A stretch of 64,000 nt of DNA from Amycolatopsis sp. WQ 127309. Its GTDB lineage: Bacteria > Actinomycetota > Actinomycetes > Mycobacteriales > Pseudonocardiaceae. The DNA lies in contig NZ_CP095481.1 in assembly GCF_023023025.1 (NCBI RefSeq), forward strand, positions 1,550,001 to 1,614,000, given 5' to 3'. Both the position numbers and the translations under genes were made by a program. The notes beneath the pieces were generated by a model, which had not been told where the DNA came from, searched no databases, and saw only the letters and a list, made by a program, of their open reading frames with translations. Shown here in pieces: positions 27,338-37,127 of this stretch (the stretch's first letter is position 1; every line of letters starts with the position of its first letter).

Positions 27338-28314
27338 TCAGCCCGCCTTCCGGGTCCGCGGGTCGAGCGCGAGGTAGGCGACGTCCGCGAGGAGGTTCGC
27401 CACCAGCACCGACAGCGTGATGATCAGGAAGATGCCCTGCATCAGCGGGTAGTCCTGCGAGCCGACCGCCTGGAACAGCTCGAAGCCGACCCCGGGGTAG
27501 GAGAAGACGATCTCCACGAGCAGCGTGCCGCCGACGATGAACCCGAGCGCCAGCGCGAACCCGGAGACGCTCGGCAGCAGCGCGTTGCGCGCCGCGTAAC
27601 CGACCGCGACCCGGCGTTCGGACAGGCCCTTGGCGTGCGCGACGGTGACGTAGTCCTCCGACGCGACGGTCACCATCATGTTGCGCATGCCCAGGATCCA
27701 GCTGCCCATCGAGCTGATCAGGATGGTGATCGCGGGCAGCAGGCTGTGCTGGATCGCGCTGCCGATGAAGTCGGGGTCCCAGCCGGGGATCAGGCCGGGG
27801 TCGTACCCGCCGGACGACGGGAAGAAGCTCCCCGGCCCGGCCAGCAGCGTCAGGGCGATCAGGCCGAGCCAGAAGTACGGCACCGACGAGAGGAACGTCG
27901 TCACCGGGAGCAGGCCGTCGACCCACGAACCGCGCTTCCAGCCGGCGACCACGCCGAGGCCGGTGCCGATCAGAAAGCCGATGATCGTGGTGATGCCGAC
28001 GAGGATGATCGTCCACGGCAGACTGTCGCCGAGCACCTCGGTGACCGGCGTCGGGAAGAACGTGAACGACAGCCCGAGGTCACCGCGGAAGAGCTGGGCC
28101 CAGTAGTGGAAGTACTGGGTCACCATGCTTTCGTTCTTGTCCAGCCCGAAGAGGACGTACAGGGACTGGATCGCGTCGGCGCTGAGCGTGCCCTGGTTCT
28201 TCGTGATCAGCGACTGCACCGGGTCACCCGGGATCAGCCGCGGGATGAAGAAGTTGATGGTGACGGCGGCCCACGCCGTGAAGAGGTAGAAGGCCAGCCG
28301 TTGCAGCAGGTACC

Positions 28315-28318
<4 letters not shown>
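27338..28318 (-). CDS. OppB-like ABC transporter permease
   Basis: This 326-residue permease starts [19 protein letters not shown], as expected for OppB. The EAA loop reads [22 protein letters not shown], followed by [24 protein letters not shown]. It pairs with the OppC-like protein. ATG 28318 overlaps the OppF-like gene stop by 4 bases and was preferred to an in-frame start 27 bases upstream, which would add an untypical N-terminus. Confidence 0.94.
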
Positions 28319-29451
<1,133 letters not shown>

Positions 29452-29454
29452 CGA

Positions 29455-31122
29455 TCAGGCCGCGGGCTTCAGGTGCAGGATGATGTCCAGCGCGTTGCGC
29501 AGGGTGGGCTGCGCGGGGGCGTACGGGTTCGCCTCCTCGGGCCAGCCCGTCCAGTTCTTCGTGCTGTATTCGCCACCCGAGTTCGCGGCCGAGGTCGGGA
29601 TCATCGGCTGCTGGTCGATCATGATCTTCTGCAGCGTCGCCATGGCGGCGGTGCGGGAGGCGTCGTCCTCGGCGTTGGCGTAGGTCTCGAGCGCCTTGGT
29701 CGCCTCGTCGTTCTTGAAGCGGCCGTAGTTGCCGTTGATGTTGCCCTGGCCGGTCGGCTTGTAGCGGTTGCCGTCCATGACGTCGCGGTACATGTCGTAC
29801 GGCGTCGCACCGTCGTTGGTCCAGTGCATCAGGCCCTCGAAGTCACCGGTGTCGACCGACTTCGTCCACGCGTCCTGGTTCATCTTGTCGACCGTCGCGG
29901 TGATGCCGATCTGCGACAGGTTGTCCTTGATGATCTCCAGGTCGGTGATGTAGTCCGACCAGCCCGACGGGACCGTGAGCTTGAGGGTGACCGGCTTGCC
30001 GGACGGGTCCTGCAGCTTGTCGCCGTTGAACGTGAAGCCGGCGCCGGTGAGCTGCGCCTTGGCCGCCGCGACGTCGACCTTGACGGTCTGGCCCTGGTAC
30101 TGCGGCGCGATGAACGGGTCGCCCGCCGGCGTCGGGATGCCGGTGACCTGGTCGTTCTTCGGGTAGAAGTAACCCGCCTCACCCTGGTTGAAGATGTCGT
30201 CGCGGTTGATCACCTTGCTGATCGCCTGGCGCAGCGGCGCGCTGTTCCAGGGGGCCTTCTCGGTGTTGAACCACAGGCCGTGGACGGCCAGCTGCGCGGG
30301 GAACCAGAGCTTGTAGTGCTCGGGGTCCTTGTTCGTGTAGACGGCCTTGTAGTTCGGGATGAAGACGAAGCTCCACTCGGCCGCACCGCTGGCCAGCGCC
30401 GAGACCTGCGCGTTGTTGTCCGTGTAGGACGTGTAGCGGATCTCCTTGACCTTCGGCGCTTCCTGCCAGTAGCCCTCGCGCTGGCTGACGATCACCGTCT
30501 GCGGGGTGAACGACTTGAGCGTGTACGGGCCGGTGCCGACCGGGTTCTTGATCGTGTCGAGCGCCGGGTCCTTGATGCCCTGCCAGATGTGCTTCGGCAC
30601 CACGATCGTCTGCAGGATCTTGACCTGGTTGACGAACTGGGAGCTGTCGAAGCCCAGCGTGACCTGGTTGCCGGCCGCGGTGATGTCCTTGTACGGGACG
30701 GCGTCGATGTTCAGCGCCTTGTTGTCCTTCAGCAGGCCGAACGTGTACGCCACGTCGTCGCCGGTCATCGGCTGGCCGTCGGAGAACTTCACGTTGTCCC
30801 GGACGGTCAGGACCAGCTTCTTGTAGTTGTCCGACCAGTCCCACTTGGTGGCCAGCCACGGCTTGCCGGGTTCCTGCGGCTTGACGCGGTTGAGCATCAC
30901 CAGGGGTTCGTAGATCGTCCACCGGTACCCGAGGTTGGCCGCGGCCGACGTCTCGAGGAACGGGTTGTTGTTCTCCGACTGCGGGCCGTTCGGCATCCCC
31001 ACGTTGAGCACGGCGTTGGGGTTGCCCTGACCTGCGCTCGAGCTACCTCCCCCGCACGCGGTCAGGCCCCCCAGGGCCATTAGTGCCACTAGCGCTGCGA
31101 CGATGGAGCGCTTGACTCGCAT
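29455..31122 (-). CDS. Family 5 ABC transporter substrate-binding lipoprotein
   Basis: This 555-residue protein has a lipoprotein signal ending [13 protein letters not shown], with Cys near residue 23. The body is a family 5 (oligopeptide/beta-glucoside type) binding fold: [24 protein letters not shown] and [22 protein letters not shown]. It captures substrate outside and delivers it to the permease pair. ATG 31122 has GGAGGA six bases upstream. Family 5 proteins in actinobacteria and Thermotogae can bind cello- and other gluco-oligosaccharides. The GH1 gene and ROK regulator in this operon make a sugar ligand more likely than a peptide; this is inference. Confidence 0.93.
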   Translation of the reverse strand: MRVKRSIVAALVALMALGGLTACGGGSSSAGQGNPNAVLNVGMPNGPQSENNNPFLETSAAANLGYRWTIYEPLVMLNRVKPQEPGKPWLATKWDWSDNYKKLVLTVRDNVKFSDGQPMTGDDVAYTFGLLKDNKALNIDAVPYKDITAAGNQVTLGFDSSQFVNQVKILQTIVVPKHIWQGIKDPALDTIKNPVGTGPYTLKSFTPQTVIVSQREGYWQEAPKVKEIRYTSYTDNNAQVSALASGAAEWSFVFIPNYKAVYTNKDPEHYKLWFPAQLAVHGLWFNTEKAPWNSAPLRQAISKVINRDDIFNQGEAGYFYPKNDQVTGIPTPAGDPFIAPQYQGQTVKVDVAAAKAQLTGAGFTFNGDKLQDPSGKPVTLKLTVPSGWSDYITDLEIIKDNLSQIGITATVDKMNQDAWTKSVDTGDFEGLMHWTNDGATPYDMYRDVMDGNRYKPTGQGNINGNYGRFKNDEATKALETYANAEDDASRTAAMATLQKIMIDQQPMIPTSAANSGGEYSTKNWTGWPEEANPYAPAQPTLRNALDIILHLKPAA

Positions 31123-31326
31123 CGGTTCCTCCTGGTCATCGACGACTACTCCGTGTCGACTGGTAGCGAGCCCCGACCGCCGGCGACCGAACGACGTCAC
31201 GAGTCAACCCGGGTGACTCGGGTCACGTCAATAACACGGCGGTAACGTTTTGTACCTAAGTTTAAGTCCTGAAAGAACTCGCAGGCTTGGGCCGACCGGC
31301 GGTTTACCCCTTGCGACGCAAAGGTT
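31123..31326 (-). promoter_or_regulatory. Control region of the solute-binding protein operon
   Basis: This 204-base gap contains an A/T-rich island at about 31228-31275, unlike the flanking GC-rich DNA. Read toward the transporter it includes ACTTAAACTTAGGTAC and then CAAAACGTTACCGCCG. The ACTTAG word recurs in the region between the two ROK genes, so both may hold ROK operators. A promoter here would let the transporter be made apart from the ROK gene just upstream. Confidence 0.5.
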
Positions 31327-32550
31327 TCAGCCGGTCCGGCCGCCCGCGGCGAGCAGCTGCGCGACCGGCAGGGTGGCCGCGCCGAGCGCGACGGCCTCCG
31401 GCCCGAGCCGGCCGAGGACGACTTCGGTGCGCCCGGCGAGGTAGCCGAGCGCGTGCCGGCCGACCGCGTCACGCACGGCGGGCAGGATCGCCGGACCCAT
31501 GATCGCCCCTGCGGAGCCGGAAAGCACCACCCGGTCGGGACTGAGCAGGTTGATGAGGTTCGCGATGCCGATCCCGAGGTACTCGCCGGTCTCGGCCAGC
31601 ACCTCCGCGGCCGGCCCGGCGACCTGCGCTTCCGCCACGATGTGGGCCAGTTCGGCGTCGCTTTCGTCCCCGATGACGGGATCTTTCCCCACCCGATCGG
31701 CGTAGTGCCGGACGACCGCCTCGGTACCGACGTAGGCCTCCAGGCAGCCGTGCGATCCGCAACGGCAGGCCGCGCCGCCCGCCTTGACGACCGTGTGCCC
31801 CCACTCGCTGGTCGTGATGCCCGGGTGCGACGGCCCGGCCGTGGCGACCGCGGCCCCGACCCCCACGCCGAGCAGGGCGACGATGGCGCGGCCGGCGCCG
31901 CGGCCGGCCCCCAGCCAGCTCTCGGCCTGGCCCAGGGTGCGGGCGCGGTTGTCCAAGTGCAGCGGCGCGACGACGTGCGGGCGGATGAGGTCGGCGAAGG
32001 CCACGCCGCGCCAGCCCAGGGTGGGCGCGTGGACGATCCCGCCGTCGCGGACCGCCCCGGGCACGCCGATGCCGACGCCGAACACCGCGGCGGCGTCCCC
32101 GCCCTCGAGCACCTCGGCGATGCCGGCGCGCACCAGCGCGGCGACCTCACCCGGGTCGAGCCGGGTGCCGACGAGGGGGTGGCGCACGGTGCCCAGCGTC
32201 CCGAGCGCGCAGTCGAACAGGCCGACCTCGACGTGCGTCTCGCCGACGTCGACGCCGACGACGTGGCCGAAATCCGGCCGCACGGCCAGCAGCGTCCGCG
32301 GCCGTCCGCCGTCCGATTCGACCGATCCGGCTTCGGCGACGACGCCGTCCGCGATCAGCTCGGCCACGACGTTCGTAACGGTGGCGGCCGAAAGTCCCGA
32401 TTCAGCTACCAGTTCCAGTCTGCTGACGGGGCCGTGGAGGTAGAGGGTGGAGAGGAGCGCCGCACGGTTGTGCCGCCGGAGGTCTCTGGTCGTCTGCCGC
32501 ACCACCTGGGTCACGGTGGGGATTGTGCCAGACACATGCGGTGCGACCAT
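31327..32550 (-). CDS. ROK-family transcriptional regulator (transporter side)
   Basis: This 407-residue protein has an N-terminal winged helix (RRHNRAALLSTLYLHGPVSR, GLSAATVTNVVAEL) and a sugar-kinase-like ROK domain with VVGVDVGETHVEVGLFD and the zinc motif CRCGSHGCLE. ROK regulators such as NagC, Mlc and XylR release DNA upon sugar binding. It stands directly upstream of the solute-binding protein operon on the same strand. It is a paralogue of the divergent ROK gene (same motif order, many shared segments). The first ATG was kept; GTG codons shortly downstream could also serve. Confidence 0.93.
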   Translation of the reverse strand: MVAPHVSGTIPTVTQVVRQTTRDLRRHNRAALLSTLYLHGPVSRLELVAESGLSAATVTNVVAELIADGVVAEAGSVESDGGRPRTLLAVRPDFGHVVGVDVGETHVEVGLFDCALGTLGTVRHPLVGTRLDPGEVAALVRAGIAEVLEGGDAAAVFGVGIGVPGAVRDGGIVHAPTLGWRGVAFADLIRPHVVAPLHLDNRARTLGQAESWLGAGRGAGRAIVALLGVGVGAAVATAGPSHPGITTSEWGHTVVKAGGAACRCGSHGCLEAYVGTEAVVRHYADRVGKDPVIGDESDAELAHIVAEAQVAGPAAEVLAETGEYLGIGIANLINLLSPDRVVLSGSAGAIMGPAILPAVRDAVGRHALGYLAGRTEVVLGRLGPEAVALGAATLPVAQLLAAGGRTG

Positions 32551-32645
32551 CAGTTCGGGACTTAGTTCACCAGTTAATACATGGCCACAACTTAGGGTGA
32601 TCAGGCATCCTGTCAGTAGCCGGTAAGAGTTCAGATGGGTTGCCC
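32551..32645. promoter_or_regulatory. Shared control region between two divergent ROK genes
   Basis: This 95-base region is A/T-rich. It contains GGACTTAGTTCACC followed by AGTTAATAC, and CAACTTAGGGTG, so the word ACTTAG occurs twice. These are plausible ROK operators or -10/-35 parts, and the two paralogues may cross-regulate. Confidence 0.5.
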
Positions 32646-33881
32646 ATGGCGAGCAAGCGCACCACCGTCCGCGATCTGCGGCGGCACAACCGTTCCCTGC
32701 TGCTGTCGAAACTCTACTTCGACGGCCCGCTGTCGCGGCACGAGCTCAGCCAGCTGACCGGACTGAGTGCCGCCACGGTCAGCAACGTCACCGCCGAACT
32801 GGGCGAGGAACGGCTCATCACCGAAGCGGGCCAGGTGGAATCGGACGGCGGCCGGCCGCGCGTGCTGCTGCGCGTCGACCCGGCGTACGGCCACGTCGTC
32901 GGCGTCGACATCGGCGAGACCGGCGTCAAGATCGAGTTGTTCGACCTGGCGATGAACCGCCTCGCGACGGTCGACCACCCGCTCCCGGCGGCGCCGGACC
33001 CGGCGACCGCGGTCGAGCAGGTGACGTCCGGGCTGCGCGAGGTGTTCGCCAGCGCGGGCATCGGGGACTCCGCCGTGCTCGGCGTCGGCATCGGCGTCCC
33101 GGGCACGGTCGAGCAGGGCGAGCGGGTGCTGGTGCACGCGCCGACGGTCGGCTGGGACGCCGTCCCGCTCACGGACCTGCTGCGCGACGCCGGGGTGACG
33201 CTGCCGCTGTTCGTCGACAACGGCGCGAAGACCCAGGGCCAGGCGGAGATGTGGTTCGGCGCGGGCCGCGGCGCGAAGCACGCGGTGATAGCGCTGATCG
33301 GCTCGGGAGTGGGCGCGGCGGTGGTGGCGGACGGCTCGACGTACCGCGGCTCGACGAGCAGCGCGGGCGAGTGGGGCCACACGACGATCGCGTACGGCGG
33401 CGCACAGTGCCGCTGCGGCGCACACGGCTGCCTGGAGGCGTACATCGGCGCGGAGGGCGTGCTGACGCGGTACCGGAGGGCGCGCGGCAAGGACATCCCG
33501 GGAGCGGACGAGCAGGCGCAGTTCTCGGCCCTGCTGGAGGCGGCCCCGAAGTCGAAAACGGCGGCGAGAGTCCTGGACGACACGGCGGGCTACCTGGGCG
33601 CGGGCATCGCGAACTTGATCAACTTGTTCAACCCGGAACGCATAGTGATCGGCGGCTGGGCGGGCTTGGCCCTGGGCGAGCAGCTCTTGCCCAGGATCCG
33701 CGAGGCCGCGGGCGAGCACGCACTACGGCACCCGTTCAGCCAGACGTCGATCCAGCTGGGGTCCCTGGGCCTGGACGCAGTGGCGACGGGCGCGGCGACG
33801 CTGCCGGTGGCGGACCTGCTGGAGCAGGGAGCGACGTCTCGGCTGGCCAAGCCAGGAGCATCAAACTCCGACGCGGCCTGA
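32646..33881 (+). CDS. ROK-family transcriptional regulator (hydrolase side)
   Basis: This 411-residue protein has the same layout as its divergent neighbour: helix-turn-helix (RRHNRSLLLSKLYFDGPLSR, GLSAATVSNVTAEL), ROK domain (VVGVDIGETGVKIELFD) and zinc motif CRCGAHGCLE. ATG 32646 was preferred to TTG 32640. It precedes the four secreted hydrolase genes by about 870 bases on the same strand, so it may control them. Its 3' third uses more A/T-ending and rare codons (for example ATA) than the 5' part. Confidence 0.92.
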   Translation: MASKRTTVRDLRRHNRSLLLSKLYFDGPLSRHELSQLTGLSAATVSNVTAELGEERLITEAGQVESDGGRPRVLLRVDPAYGHVVGVDIGETGVKIELFDLAMNRLATVDHPLPAAPDPATAVEQVTSGLREVFASAGIGDSAVLGVGIGVPGTVEQGERVLVHAPTVGWDAVPLTDLLRDAGVTLPLFVDNGAKTQGQAEMWFGAGRGAKHAVIALIGSGVGAAVVADGSTYRGSTSSAGEWGHTTIAYGGAQCRCGAHGCLEAYIGAEGVLTRYRRARGKDIPGADEQAQFSALLEAAPKSKTAARVLDDTAGYLGAGIANLINLFNPERIVIGGWAGLALGEQLLPRIREAAGEHALRHPFSQTSIQLGSLGLDAVATGAATLPVADLLEQGATSRLAKPGASNSDAA

Positions 33882-34011
33882 CCGGGCTCTCACCCTCGCC
33901 CTCACTCTCACCGGAGCGGCCAACACGGCGCCCGCAGCGGCGAACACACTCACCGGAGCGGCCAACACGCCGGGTATCCCCGACACCCCCGGCGTGCCGG
34001 GCACGCCGACC

Positions 34012-34284
34012 GCCGTGTCGGCCACACCCGTCGCCGTGTTGGCCACGCCCGTCGCCGTGTTGACCACTCCCGTCGCCGTGTTGGCCACGCCGGCCGGCAT
34101 GTTGGCCACTCCCGTCACCGTGTTGGCCACGCCCGTCGCCGTGTCGGCCACACCCGCCACCGTGTCGGCCACACCCGTCGCCGTATCGGCCACACCCGCC
34201 ACCGTGTCGGCCACACCCGTCGCCGTATCGGCCACGCCGGCCGCCGTGTCGGCCACTCCCGCCACCGTGTCGGCCGCGCCGGGA
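34012..34284. repeat. Minisatellite, 13 tandem units of 21 bases
   Basis: Thirteen contiguous 21-base units run without a gap or frame change. The core is GCCGTGTCGGCCACACCCG plus two bases, with G/A and T/C variants at fixed places (GTGTTG versus GTGTCG, CACACC versus CACTCC). The plus strand would encode the heptad A-V-S-A-T-P-V and the minus strand G-V-A-D-T-A-T. Units 7-13 are more alike than 1-6, suggesting recent expansion at the right end. Confidence 0.93.
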
Positions 34285-34529
34285 CCCCAGAGCGGCACCC
34301 ACCCTCCCCGGGGGTCCATCCCCGCTCCAGCGTATCGACCCCACCCGACAACCCCCGGCGAAAGCCCCACCAGAAGCACCCCCCATCCACAACCCGACAA
34401 CCCTGTGGACAACCGCCATGCCCCGCTGAGCGGGAACCCGGCTTCTGCAGCTCAGCGGCACCTCGGGCTGCCCACACCCGTCAGCAACCCACCCTTAATT
34501 CGGGTTGAAAAAAAATGACGGTCCGACTG

Positions 34530-34577
34530 TTGCCCGACTTGTCTGGACCATGCATACTTTGTTGCCAGGCACAACAA
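34530..34577 (+). promoter_or_regulatory. Promoter of the hydrolase genes with DasR-like site
   Basis: TTGCCC (34530-34535) and CATACT (34553-34558) are 17 bases apart. Between them lies ACTTGTCTGGACCATG (34537-34552), which matches 12 of 16 positions of the DasR (GntR family) consensus ACTGGTCTAGACCAGT. Just downstream is TTGTTG-N7-CAACAA (34559-34577), a second inverted repeat. Both positions suit a repressor. DasR controls chitinase genes in Streptomyces; its use here is inferred. Confidence 0.5.
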
Positions 34578-34746
34578 AGCCCTGTAGAACCCCTCGTCGC
34601 CCGCGATCCACCCGCCCCGGACCGCGGACGGCACCGCGATGCCCGGTCACGCCTGCCGCCGCCCCGGCATGCACGGCCACCCTCCCCTCCCCGCGTTCCG
34701 TGCTGCGCGCGGAACGCCGGTCCCCACGGTGAGAGAGGCGACAAAG

Positions 34747-35979
34747 ATGTCCACCTCGAAATTCCGCAAGTTGCGAAGAGCAGCGGCGCTACTGGCCGTC
34801 GGCTCGCTGCTCGTCCTCGGGCAGCAAGCACTGACCGCACCCGCCGCCGAAGCCGCGGCCACCTTCACCGACGACTTCAACGGCCCCGCCGGGTCCGCCG
34901 TCGACGGCTCCAAGTGGCAGCTCGAAACCGGCGACAACGTCAACAACCACGAACGCCAGTACTACACCTCCGGCACGAACAACGCCCAGCTCGACGGCCA
35001 GGGCCACCTCGTGATCACGGCCAAGAAGGAAAACCCCGGCAACTACAACTGCTGGTACGGCCGCTGCGAGTACACCTCCGCGCGGATGAACACCTCCGGC
35101 AAATTCAGCCAGGCTTACGGCCACTTCGAGACGCGCATGAAGCTGCCGCGCGGGCAGGGCATGTGGCCGGCGTTCTGGATGCTCGGCGGCGGCAACTGGC
35201 CGACCGACGGCGAGATCGACGTCATGGAGAACGTCGGCTTCGAGCCGAACACCGTGCACGGCACCATCCACGGCCCCGGTTACTCCGGCGCCGGCGGCAT
35301 CGGCGCGGCCTACAACGGCCCCAACTTCTCCGACGACTTCCACACCTACGCCGTCGACTGGGCGCCCAACCAGATCAAGTGGTACGTCGACGGCAACCTC
35401 TACCAGACGCGCACGCCGTCCGACCTGAACGGCAACCGCTGGGTCTACGACCACAACTTCTTCATCATCCTCAACCTCGCCGTCGGCGGGTACTGGCCCG
35501 GTGACCCCAACAGCAGCACGACGTTCCCGCAGCAGCTGGTCGTCGACTACGTCCACGTCACCAACGACACCGGCGGCGGCACCACCCCGCCGTCCGGGCG
35601 CACCGGGCGGATCACCGGCATCGGCGGCAAGTGCGTCGACGTCGCGGGCGCCAGCACCGCCAACCTCACGCCGATCCAGATCACCGACTGCAACGGCAAC
35701 GCCGCGCAGAACTGGACCATCGGCACCGACGGCACGATCCGCGCCCTCGGCAAGTGCATGGACGTCAACGCGGCCGGCACCGCCGACGGGACAGCGGTCC
35801 AGCTCTACGACTGCAACGGCACCGCCGCCCAGAAGTGGGCGATCAGCGGGGCCAAGGACATCGTGAACCCCCAAGCGAACAAGTGCCTCGACGCCACCGG
35901 CAATTCGAGTGCGAACGGCACCCGCTTGCAGATCTGGACCTGCGGCGGTGGCGCGAACCAGAAGTGGACCACGCCCTGA
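34747..35979 (+). CDS. Secreted GH16 endo-beta-1,3(4)-glucanase with C-terminal CBM13
   Basis: This 410-residue protein has a signal peptide (residues 1-38, RRAAALLAVGSLLVLG, cleavage after AEAA). A GH16 laminarinase domain (about 39-275) has catalytic Glu156 and Glu161 with Asp158 in GEIDVMEN. After a Gly/Thr/Pro linker, a ricin-type beta-trefoil CBM13 (about 288-410) has three QxW-like repeats. It should cut beta-1,3-glucan outside the cell. ATG 34747 has GAGAGGCG upstream. It is the first of four CBM13 hydrolase genes. A hairpin at 35991 separates it from the next gene, so the later genes may depend on read-through or their own promoter. Confidence 0.95.
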   Translation: MSTSKFRKLRRAAALLAVGSLLVLGQQALTAPAAEAAATFTDDFNGPAGSAVDGSKWQLETGDNVNNHERQYYTSGTNNAQLDGQGHLVITAKKENPGNYNCWYGRCEYTSARMNTSGKFSQAYGHFETRMKLPRGQGMWPAFWMLGGGNWPTDGEIDVMENVGFEPNTVHGTIHGPGYSGAGGIGAAYNGPNFSDDFHTYAVDWAPNQIKWYVDGNLYQTRTPSDLNGNRWVYDHNFFIILNLAVGGYWPGDPNSSTTFPQQLVVDYVHVTNDTGGGTTPPSGRTGRITGIGGKCVDVAGASTANLTPIQITDCNGNAAQNWTIGTDGTIRALGKCMDVNAAGTADGTAVQLYDCNGTAAQKWAISGAKDIVNPQANKCLDATGNSSANGTRLQIWTCGGGANQKWTTP

Positions 35980-35990
35980 CCCGGTCCCCC

Positions 35991-36034
35991 TCGTGAGTGG
36001 TAATTCGGGTTAGAACCCGAATTACCACTCACGA
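35991..36034. repeat. Perfect palindrome between the GH16 and GH75 genes
   Basis: Two 21-base arms with a 2-base loop begin 12 bases after the GH16 stop and end 26 bases before the GH75 start. The core is GGTAATTCGGGTT. It may act as an attenuator or mRNA-stability hairpin inside the operon. No T-tract follows. Confidence 0.88.
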
Positions 36035-36059
36035 CCCCTTACCCCACAGGAGAATCCAA

Positions 36060-37127
36060 GTGCGGCGATTTCTCGTCGCGCTAATGGGGTGTGCCCTGTT
36101 AGCGCTTTCTTTCCTGACGTCCACCTCCGCGCAAGCGGCGGTCGAGGCGGGTCCGTCCGCGAGCCAGCTGCTCGCGAAGACGACGTCCTGCCAGCAGATC
36201 TCGAACGGCAAGTACTCCTTCGACGAAGGCGGCGCGGCGACCGTGCCCGTCTGCCAGGCCAACGGTGCGGTGTTCTTCAAGGCCGACATGGACATCGACT
36301 GCGACGGCGTCCGCACTTCCCAGTGCAACGAGCAGACCGACTGCTGCTTCTACCCGGACACCGCGTTCCACACCTCGACCGACCAGCCGCTCAACGCGGC
36401 CCAGCTGCCCTACATCGTCCTGCCGCAGCCGACGTCCACATGGGACTACCGCAACTACGGCATCGACGGCGGTTCGGTCGTGGCGGTGATCTACAACAAC
36501 CAGGTCACCTACGCCGTGGTCGGCGACACCGGGCCGACGAGCATCATCGGTGAGGCCTCCTACGCCACCGCCGTCAACCTCGGCATCAACCCCGACCCGT
36601 CCAACGGCGGCACCGAAGGTCCGGTGACGTACATCGTGTTCCCGAACACGCACGTCAACCCGATCGAAAACCACAACAACGCCACCAGCCTCGGCGAGCA
36701 GGTCGCGACGCAGTTCGCCGGCGGCACCACCACCCCGCCGCCCGCCGGTGGCGGGCAGATCACCGGCGTCGGCGGCAAGTGCGTCGACGTCAACGCGGCG
36801 AGCAGCGCCAACGGCGCCGCCGTCCAGCTCTACGACTGCAACGGCACCACCGCGCAACAGTGGACGGTCGGTTCCGACGGCACGATCCGCGCGCTCGGCA
36901 AGTGCCTCGACGTCACCAGCGCGGGCACGGCCAACGGCACCACCGTCCAGTTGTGGGACTGCAACGGCAGCAACGCCCAGAAGTGGTCGGCGAACGGCTC
37001 GCAGAACCTCGTCAACGCGGGCTCCGGCAAGTGTCTCGACGCCACCGGCAACAGCTCCGCCAACGGCACCCGGCTCCAGATCTGGACCTGCGGGTCCGGC
37101 GCGAACCAGAAGTGGACGCTCCCATGA
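36060..37127 (+). CDS. Secreted GH75 chitosanase with C-terminal CBM13
   Basis: This 355-residue protein starts at GTG 36060, seven bases after AGGAG. The signal peptide is RRFLVALMGCALLALSFLTS with cleavage near AQAA. The catalytic domain (about 40-220) has the GH75 hallmark FKADMDIDCDG, with the Asp residues and a Cys-rich patch (CNEQTDCCFYPD), and later VVGDTGP. CBM13 spans about 231-355. GH75 enzymes cleave chitosan and are best known from fungi. The stop overlaps the next start by 4 bases. Confidence 0.9.
   Translation: MRRFLVALMGCALLALSFLTSTSAQAAVEAGPSASQLLAKTTSCQQISNGKYSFDEGGAATVPVCQANGAVFFKADMDIDCDGVRTSQCNEQTDCCFYPDTAFHTSTDQPLNAAQLPYIVLPQPTSTWDYRNYGIDGGSVVAVIYNNQVTYAVVGDTGPTSIIGEASYATAVNLGINPDPSNGGTEGPVTYIVFPNTHVNPIENHNNATSLGEQVATQFAGGTTTPPPAGGGQITGVGGKCVDVNAASSANGAAVQLYDCNGTTAQQWTVGSDGTIRALGKCLDVTSAGTANGTTVQLWDCNGSNAQKWSANGSQNLVNAGSGKCLDATGNSSANGTRLQIWTCGSGANQKWTLP

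Larger units (their letters stand above)
33882..34746. other. 865-base region without a convincing gene, contains the minisatellite and hydrolase promoter
   Basis: Past the ROK stop come two copies of CTCACCGGAGCGGCCAACAC (near 33909 and 33950). The 21-base tandem array occupies 34012-34284. A stretch rich in CCACCC words follows, and then an A/T-rich promoter zone from about 34495. Long open frames exist on both strands across the array, but only because a 21-base unit keeps frame; none has a family match that I recognise. Confidence 0.7.

Noticed and set aside
34012..34284. CRISPR array
   Set aside because: Units are contiguous without unique spacers and there are no cas genes. It is a minisatellite.
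33861..34412. Possible gene across the minisatellite (minus strand, 183 codons)
   Set aside because: The heptad G-V-A-D-T-A-T frame exists only because the repeat unit has 21 bases. There is no RBS or family match, and the plus strand is equally open.
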